A stretch of 64,000 nt of DNA, from the NCBI GenBank assembly GCA_012931725.1, contig CM022949.1, forward strand, positions 47,224,980 through 47,288,979, given 5' to 3'. Under the pieces are notes generated by a model. The model ran no database searches and had not been told where the DNA came from. It saw nothing but the letters and a program-made list of their open reading frames with translations. This document shows, piece by piece, positions 58,714 to 64,000 of this stretch. Both the position numbers and the translations under genes were made by a program. How positions within the stretch are numbered: position 1 is the first letter of the stretch; the number at the start of each line of letters is the position of its first letter. Source of the stretch: Litsea cubeba. Its lineage: Eukaryota; Streptophyta; Magnoliopsida; Laurales; Lauraceae.

Positions 58714-60717
58714 ATGGCAGCATCGCTTACCATTACTTTCGATGAGAGCAAGCACCAAATCATGCTTCAACAGAAGCAAGCTACGCGCACTCACAAGCGC
58801 CCCATCAGCTGCCGAAGCGTCAACTCCCTCGGCAACTCTCTAAGCTCCGGGTCGACCTCGACTCCCCGGACTATCGTCTTTGGGACGCCTCAACTATCCT
58901 TATACAGTTCTGTGGCACAAGCTATTATGAAGAAAATGGGCTATGACGCTCAAAACCCAGTCGGTTTGGGAGAAGGACGCGGTATTCTCACGCCATTGGG
59001 GCCCGTCTTGACCAAAAGCCAGCTGGAAGATTGGAGACTCTACGGCTATGTAGAAAAGTCTTCACACGGGTTAGGGTATGATCCTGACACTCCCTTGAGA
59101 CAGTTGACACAAAGGCTTAAAAGTCAATACACTGACCAAGCCTCAACTTCTCAAGTCCATGAAGACATCGATCTCCCTGGATATCTCTTTGATGAGTCAC
59201 CTGACAAAGATCCAGGAAGCTCATCCAATTGGCATAATTTCTCCGAAAATGAAGAGGAGTTGTCCGATGGCACAGACGTGTGGACTTCTGACCCAGAAGA
59301 ACCCTCATCTCCAAAAGAAGTAGCCTACTTCAACCCGGTTTCAACAGGCGATTGGGATCATCTCATAGCAAGCCTCGGGAAAATCACCGATCAAGAAGAC
59401 CCGTGGAAAGGAACAAAACCTTGGTCTGGAAATGCCCTTGAAACCCCAGAAGGTTTCGTTGAGCTGGAAGCCTCCGAAAATATTGTGGAGGAACCACCTT
59501 CGAACCTTCCAACAGAAGATCCTGTTCAAAAGATAGACTTGGGAACACCAGATAACCCACGTCCTGTATTCATAAGCAAGAATATAAAGGATGATGAGTT
59601 ACCCGAGTATATCGCCTTTCTTCGTGAGTTCGTTGATTGCTTTGCATGGTCTTACGCTGAAATGCCTGGCTTAGACCCCAAAATAGCAGTTCACAAACTC
59701 AATCTTCAAGAAGACATCAAGCCTGTCAAGCAAGGCCAAAGAAGATTCCGTCCAGATGTGATGGATAAAATTGAACAAGAAGTTCAAAAACTCAAAAGCG
59801 TCCGCTTCATCCGTAAGGAACAACATCCTGAATGGTTGGCCAACATTGTCCCAGTGACAAAGAAGAACGGGCAGATCAGGGCCTGTATTGACTATAGAGA
59901 CCTGAATGGCGCATGCCCAAAAGATGAATTTCCGATCCCCATACCAGAGGTAATGATTGATAATACCTGTGGATTCGAGCGAATGACATTCATGGATGGT
60001 TTCTCTGGCTACAATCAGATAAAGATGCATCCTGAAGATGAAAAACATACATCCTTTCGGACCCCATTTGGCGTGTATTGCTACACTGTCATGCCATTTG
60101 GTCTGAAAAATGTTGGTGCCACGTATCAGAGCGCTGTGATGAAAATATTCCAAGATATGCAGCACAAGACGGTTGAATGTTACGTTGATGACCTCGCCGT
60201 CAAAAGCAAAAGAAAAGAAGATCATCTCGAAGACCTTCGAGAAGTCTTCCTCCGGCTTCGCAAACACAAACTGCGAATGAATCCTTTGAAATGCTTCTTC
60301 GGCGTCTCGTCGGGTAAGTTCCTCGGATTCTTAGTTCGGAAAGCTGGAATAGAGCTTGACCCCATAAAAGTCAAAGCCATTCTAGAAATGCCCTCTCCAA
60401 GAACCTTGAGAGAACTCAAAGGGCTTCAAGGGAGATTGGCCTACATCAGACGGTTCATCTCCAATCTTTCGGGGAAATGCCGTCCATTCTCCCGGTTGAT
60501 GAAAAAAGGTGTAAACTTTGTCTGGGATGCTGACTGTGAAGCTGTTTTCCAAGACATCAAGTCATACCTGACAAAACCTCCAGTGTTAGCTGCTCCTACC
60601 ACTGGAAAACCATTCATCTTGTACACAAGAGCCCTTGATCACTCTTTGGGAGCTCTGCTTGCGCAAGAAATGATCAGAGAAAAGAAGCTGCTCTATATTA
60701 CCTCAGCCGCATGCTAG
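58714..60717 (+). pseudogene. Gag N-terminus / G-patch / RT in-frame fusion (element C)
   Basis: 667 codons. Residues 1-57 are the gag N-terminus (MAASLTITFDESKHQ). At residue 58 the sequence jumps to TPQLSLYSSVAQAIMKK, the G-patch-like segment (about residues 70-100, with KKMGYDAQNPVGLGEGRG). RT follows, with ACIDYRDLNG and the catalytic YVDD at residues 490-493, then the first RNase H. The join lies at the shared bases ACGC near 58885-58888, so it is a microhomology deletion that happens to keep the frame. A one-base loss near 60670 shifts the frame inside the first RNase H, and the frame ends at 60717. Without capsid and protease this copy cannot be autonomous. Confidence 0.85.
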
Positions 60718-62858
60718 TAGGTGCAGAGCATCACTACTCTCCAGTCGAAAAAGAATGCCTTGCAGTGATGTTCGCCGTACAAAAGCTGCGTCACTACTTG
60801 CTTTCCAACACAGTTTACCTGGTCTCGAGGGTCAACCTTTTGAAGGTCCTTGTCACAAAGGCAGGCTCTCTCAATGCTCGACTGGCAAAATGGTCCATCC
60901 TTCTGTCACAATTTGATATTAGGTATGTACCACAAAAAGCAATCAAAGGGCAAGCTCTAGCAGACTTCCTCGCAGAGCATCCATTGCCTAAAGATTCTCC
61001 ACTCAGAGATGATCTCCCAGACGAACCAATCTACAATGTGGAGACTTTCTCACAAAGTGCCTCCTGGGACATGTACTTTGACGGTGCAACCAGGACAAAT
61101 GAAAAAAGACAGCTGATCTCGGGAGTTGGCATCCTCTTTGTTAGCCCCGACAAATATATGATTCCACATGCTTTTTCGCTACTGGAACCATGCACAAACA
61201 ATGCAGCTGAATATCAAGCTCTGATCCTAGGATTTGAACTCGCCATCGAATCCGGTATCACCATGCTGGAAGACTTTGGTGACTCTCAACTGATCGTCAA
61301 CCAGATGAATCAGAAATTTGAAGTCAGGAAGCCTGATTTACTGCCTTACTACAACAAGGCACAATCACTTCTGCAAAAGTTTGACATCTGTCACATCACC
61401 CACATTCGTAGAGGTGAAAACATACGTGCAGATGCCCTAGCCGGACTTGCCGCATCCATGGCAATCCAGGAAGGGGAAAACATGCAAATCACAGTGTGCG
61501 AAAGAAGAATCCTTCCTCCTCTTAACACACACCAAGCAGTTGCTGAATGCCACCAAGTGGTCGGAAGTCAGATTTCAATACTTCAAACTTCAATCGGCGA
61601 CTGGAGGGATCTGTTCATTGATTACATTATGTTCGGAATCCTACCTGAAGATCCAAAAGAACGGGTAAGCATCCAAAGGCGAACCCCAAGCTTTCATTTG
61701 GATATTCCTTCAAAAATCGTTTACAGGAAATCCTTCAACGGAGTACTTCTACGCTGCTTGTCACAACAAGAGGCTGAAGAAACACTCAAAGAAGTTCATG
61801 CTGGTCTTTGCGGAGCTCATCAGGCTGGTCCCAAGCTCTATGATCAGATAAAAAGGTTAGGATATTACTGGCCTACCATGGTAGCTGACGCAATGCAATT
61901 TGCTAAGCGCTGCCAACAGTGCCAAGTTCATGGAGATTACATTCACATGCCTCCAGAATGGCTGCATCCTACAGCGATTTCATGGCCTTTCGAAGCCTGG
62001 GGTATGGACATCATAGGTCCTATTTCTCCCCCTTCGAGCAAAGGTCATCGCTTCATCTTCGCCGCTACGGATTATTTCTCTAAGTGGTCAGAAGCATTTG
62101 CGTTTAACGAAATGAAGACCTCATCAGTCCTTCAGTTCCTGCGCACCAACATCATTTGTCGTTTCGGCATACCCAAAAGATTCGTCCATGATAACGGACC
62201 ACAGTTCCGGGATCATCGATTCTACAGGTTCTGTGACAAATACAAAATCCAAAGCTGTCCTTCGACTCCATACAATCCGGCAGCAAACGGGTTAGCAGAA
62301 GCTTTCAACAAAACACTCTGCAAAATCCTCAAAAAAATGGTCTCTAGTCATAAAAGAGACTGGAGCGACAAAATGTCTGCAGCTTTGTGGGCCTATCGAA
62401 CCACCGTTCGAGGACCAACCCATAGCACACCATTCTCCTTGGTCTGTTGGTGTGAAGCTGTCGTACCCTTGGAAGTACAAATTCCTTCCTTGAGGGTATC
62501 CTTGCAAAATGACATGACTCAAGAAAGCAATGTCAATTTGCGACTCCATGAGCTGGACAATCTCGATGAGAGACGGCTCGAAGCTCAACAAAGTATTGAA
62601 CTTTACCAAGCACGCATGGCAGGATCTTTCGATAAAAAGGTCAGGCAACGCGCTTACAAAAAGAGTGACTTGGTTCTTGCGGTAAAAAGACCAATGGTCT
62701 TCGCTCACAAGTCCAAAGGCAAATTTGAGCCAAAATGGGAGGGACCCTACGTCATCGACAAAGTTTTCTCCAATGGTGCATACGCACTTCTAAACATGGA
62801 AGGTGAAAGATGTATGCTGCCCATCAACGGCAAGTTCTTAAAGCGGTACTACCCTTGA
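60711..62858 (+). pseudogene. Second RNase H and integrase of element C
   Basis: 715 open codons after the frameshift. They hold the rest of the first RNase H (HHYSPVEKECLAVMFAVQKL), the archaeal-type RNase H (WDMYFDGATRTNEK, NNAAEYQAL, GDSQLIVNQ, RADALAGLA), the zinc-binding region of integrase (EVHAGLCGAHQAG and RCQQC) and the DD35E core (GMDIIGP, HDNGPQF, GLAEAFN). The C-terminal end FEPKWEGPYVIDKVF leads to a stop at 62856-62858. Unlike A, the A run before MVSSHKRDW is in frame here. Integrase would insert the cDNA, giving 5-bp target duplications as seen around the solo LTR. Confidence 0.85.
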
Positions 62859-63322
62859 AGACTGGGTAAGAGCAATGCCTGTACGGCCAAAACCGGTTTC
62901 CAGGTATACGCTCGCTAAACCCACCCTTTTTTAGAATTTTCATATCAAATATTGAAATTTCTAGAAATTTAAAACAATGCTTACTTTCATCGTTTCATTG
63001 TTTAAAAAAAATCCAAGTTTAGGAACCTTTCCCTAACTTGACCAAAATTTTCAACCCTTGAACCCAAAATTCCTGGTTTGAAACAAAATTCGGATTCAGG
63101 GATTTCCACCCTAGTCCACCCAGCCTTTTACCGCCAAAATGGTTTTTGGGTCAAAACTTATGACCCTCGTGTCTTTAAACAAAAAAAAATGGTTTTTCAA
63201 AAAACCGCGAGGAAGCGACGCTTAGTCGATACTCACACAAATCGGAAGCAAGCGAACCACGTTCGACACTTCCAAAATCGCAGGGAAGCGACATTTCGTC
63301 GATACTTGCAAAATCCAAAACC

Positions 63323-63520
63323 GTGGAGACGCAACATTTCAGTTGATATCCACAACCCAAATTTCAAAGGTTCGAAAAAAAACCTAAAAAAAAAAACTGT
63401 GGAGACGCAACATTTCAGTTGATATCCACAACCCAAATTTCAAAAGGTTCGAAAAAACCTAAAAAACCATGGAGACGCAACATTTCAGTTGATATCCATA
63501 ACCCAAAGGTTCGAGAAAAC
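63323..63520 (+). repeat. 69-76-bp tandem repeat, three units (element C)
   Basis: Units at about 63323, 63399 and 63469; same array as in A and B, with a longer A run in the first unit. Confidence 0.9.
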
Positions 63521-63589
63521 CACAAATTTCAAAAATCATGGGGAAATGACATCAAGTCAGTACCCGCAAAACTAAAATTTTTGAAAAGC

Positions 63590-63735
63590 AAGGATGCGAC
63601 ATTCCATCGATACTTGCACCCAAATCCGCGAGGATGCGACATTCCATCGATACTCGCAACCGAATGAGCAAGGATGCGACATTCCATCGATACTTGCAAG
63701 AACATTCAGCAGGGAGGCGACTTTTAGTCGATACT
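63590..63735 (+). repeat. ~40-bp GGATGCGACATTCCATCGAT repeat (element C)
   Basis: Three good units plus the divergent AGGCGACTTTTAGTCGATAC unit, in the same order as A and B. Confidence 0.85.
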
Positions 63736-63754
63736 TGCATTTTTGAAAACCAAA

Positions 63755-64000
63755 CCGGCTATCAATGCCACCAAAACAAAACAGGCTATAAATGCCACAA
63801 ACTCGGCTATCAATGCCACCAAAAACAAAACCGGCTATCAATGCCACAAACAAAAAAAACTTGGATTTCAAAAAAAAAAAACGGCTATCAATGCCACCAA
63901 AACAAAACAGGCTATCAATGCCACCAAAAACCGGCTATAGATGCCACAAAACAAACCGGCTATAAATGCCAACAAAACTGGCTATAGATGCCACAAAAAT
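63755..64000 (+). repeat. CGGCTAT(A/C)AATGCCA minisatellite, cut by window end (element C)
   Basis: At least ten units with A-rich linkers, still continuing at 64000. Confidence 0.9.

Larger units (their letters stand above)
53986..64000 (+). mobile_element. Tat-type Ty3/gypsy element C, runs off window
   Basis: 5' LTR, PBS, expanded leader, then a frame in which the first 57 residues of gag are joined to the G-patch-like motif and RT. About 4.9 kb equivalent to 13742-18662 of A is missing, so most of gag and all of the protease are gone. RNases H and integrase follow with one frameshift. The post-pol arrays begin; the antisense gene should lie beyond 64000. Being inside the LTR of B and the least decayed, it is the youngest of the three. 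It would depend on Gag and protease from another copy. Confidence 0.85.

Noticed and set aside
58870..58900. Element C gag-pol join as a spliced-RNA retrocopy
   Set aside because: The equivalent point in A and B has no GT donor after the last shared base, and the join lies on ACGC microhomology, so a deletion fits better.

Overview
The window is plant nuclear DNA (probably a seed plant; the species cannot be told) made almost entirely of nested LTR retrotransposons. I see no ordinary single-copy host gene, rRNA or tRNA gene. The assignment rests on Ty3/gypsy polyproteins with plant-lineage features, initiator-Met-tRNA and other primer-binding sites, a copia-type solo LTR with a 5-bp target duplication, and GT-AG introns.

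Layout. (1) 1-1417: AT-rich DNA with perfect palindromes, possibly part of an old LTR. (2) 1418-7164: a minus-strand chromovirus-like Ty3/gypsy element (broken protease and gag, PBS, 3.1-kb LTR) abutting a second LTR of the same family. (3) 7165-28601: Tat-type element A: 5' LTR (carrying a 2.0-kb copia-type solo LTR), PBS, long leader, gag, linker, protease, G-patch-like motif, RT, RNase H, a second RNase H and integrase on the plus strand; then four minisatellite arrays; then a convergent minus-strand gene with introns (aORF). It is cut off before its 3' LTR. (4) 28602-33541: a second copy of the 5801-7164 sequence, then a Tat solo LTR with the same target duplication as element A, then the rest of the chromovirus-like LTR. 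Together 3 and 4 read as a tandem duplication of about 22.8 kb, with the second Tat copy later reduced to a solo LTR. (5) 33542-53985: Tat element B, complete in layout but heavily mutated, with the full aORF including its own TATA box and first exon. (6) 53986-64000: Tat element C, inserted in the 3' LTR of B. It has lost most of gag and all of the protease by an internal deletion, has an almost open RT-to-integrase region, and runs off the window.

How it works together. In each Tat element the LTR promoter would drive a sense RNA for gag-pol. The aORF sits downstream of pol on the opposite strand. It has five exons, four phase-1 GT-AG introns and, in B, its own TATA box. Because its introns are antisense to the genomic RNA they are not spliced out during retrotransposition, so a host-style gene can be carried with its introns intact. 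Its product would be about 1.2 kaa: an N-terminal part resembling the plant mobile domain, a basic nuclear-localisation-like stretch and a C-terminal coiled coil. Extra ORFs, including antisense ones with a transposon-associated domain, are known in the Tat lineage; the complete promoter and intron structure seen here is the most interesting signal in the window. All copies of gag, pol and aORF carry at least one break.
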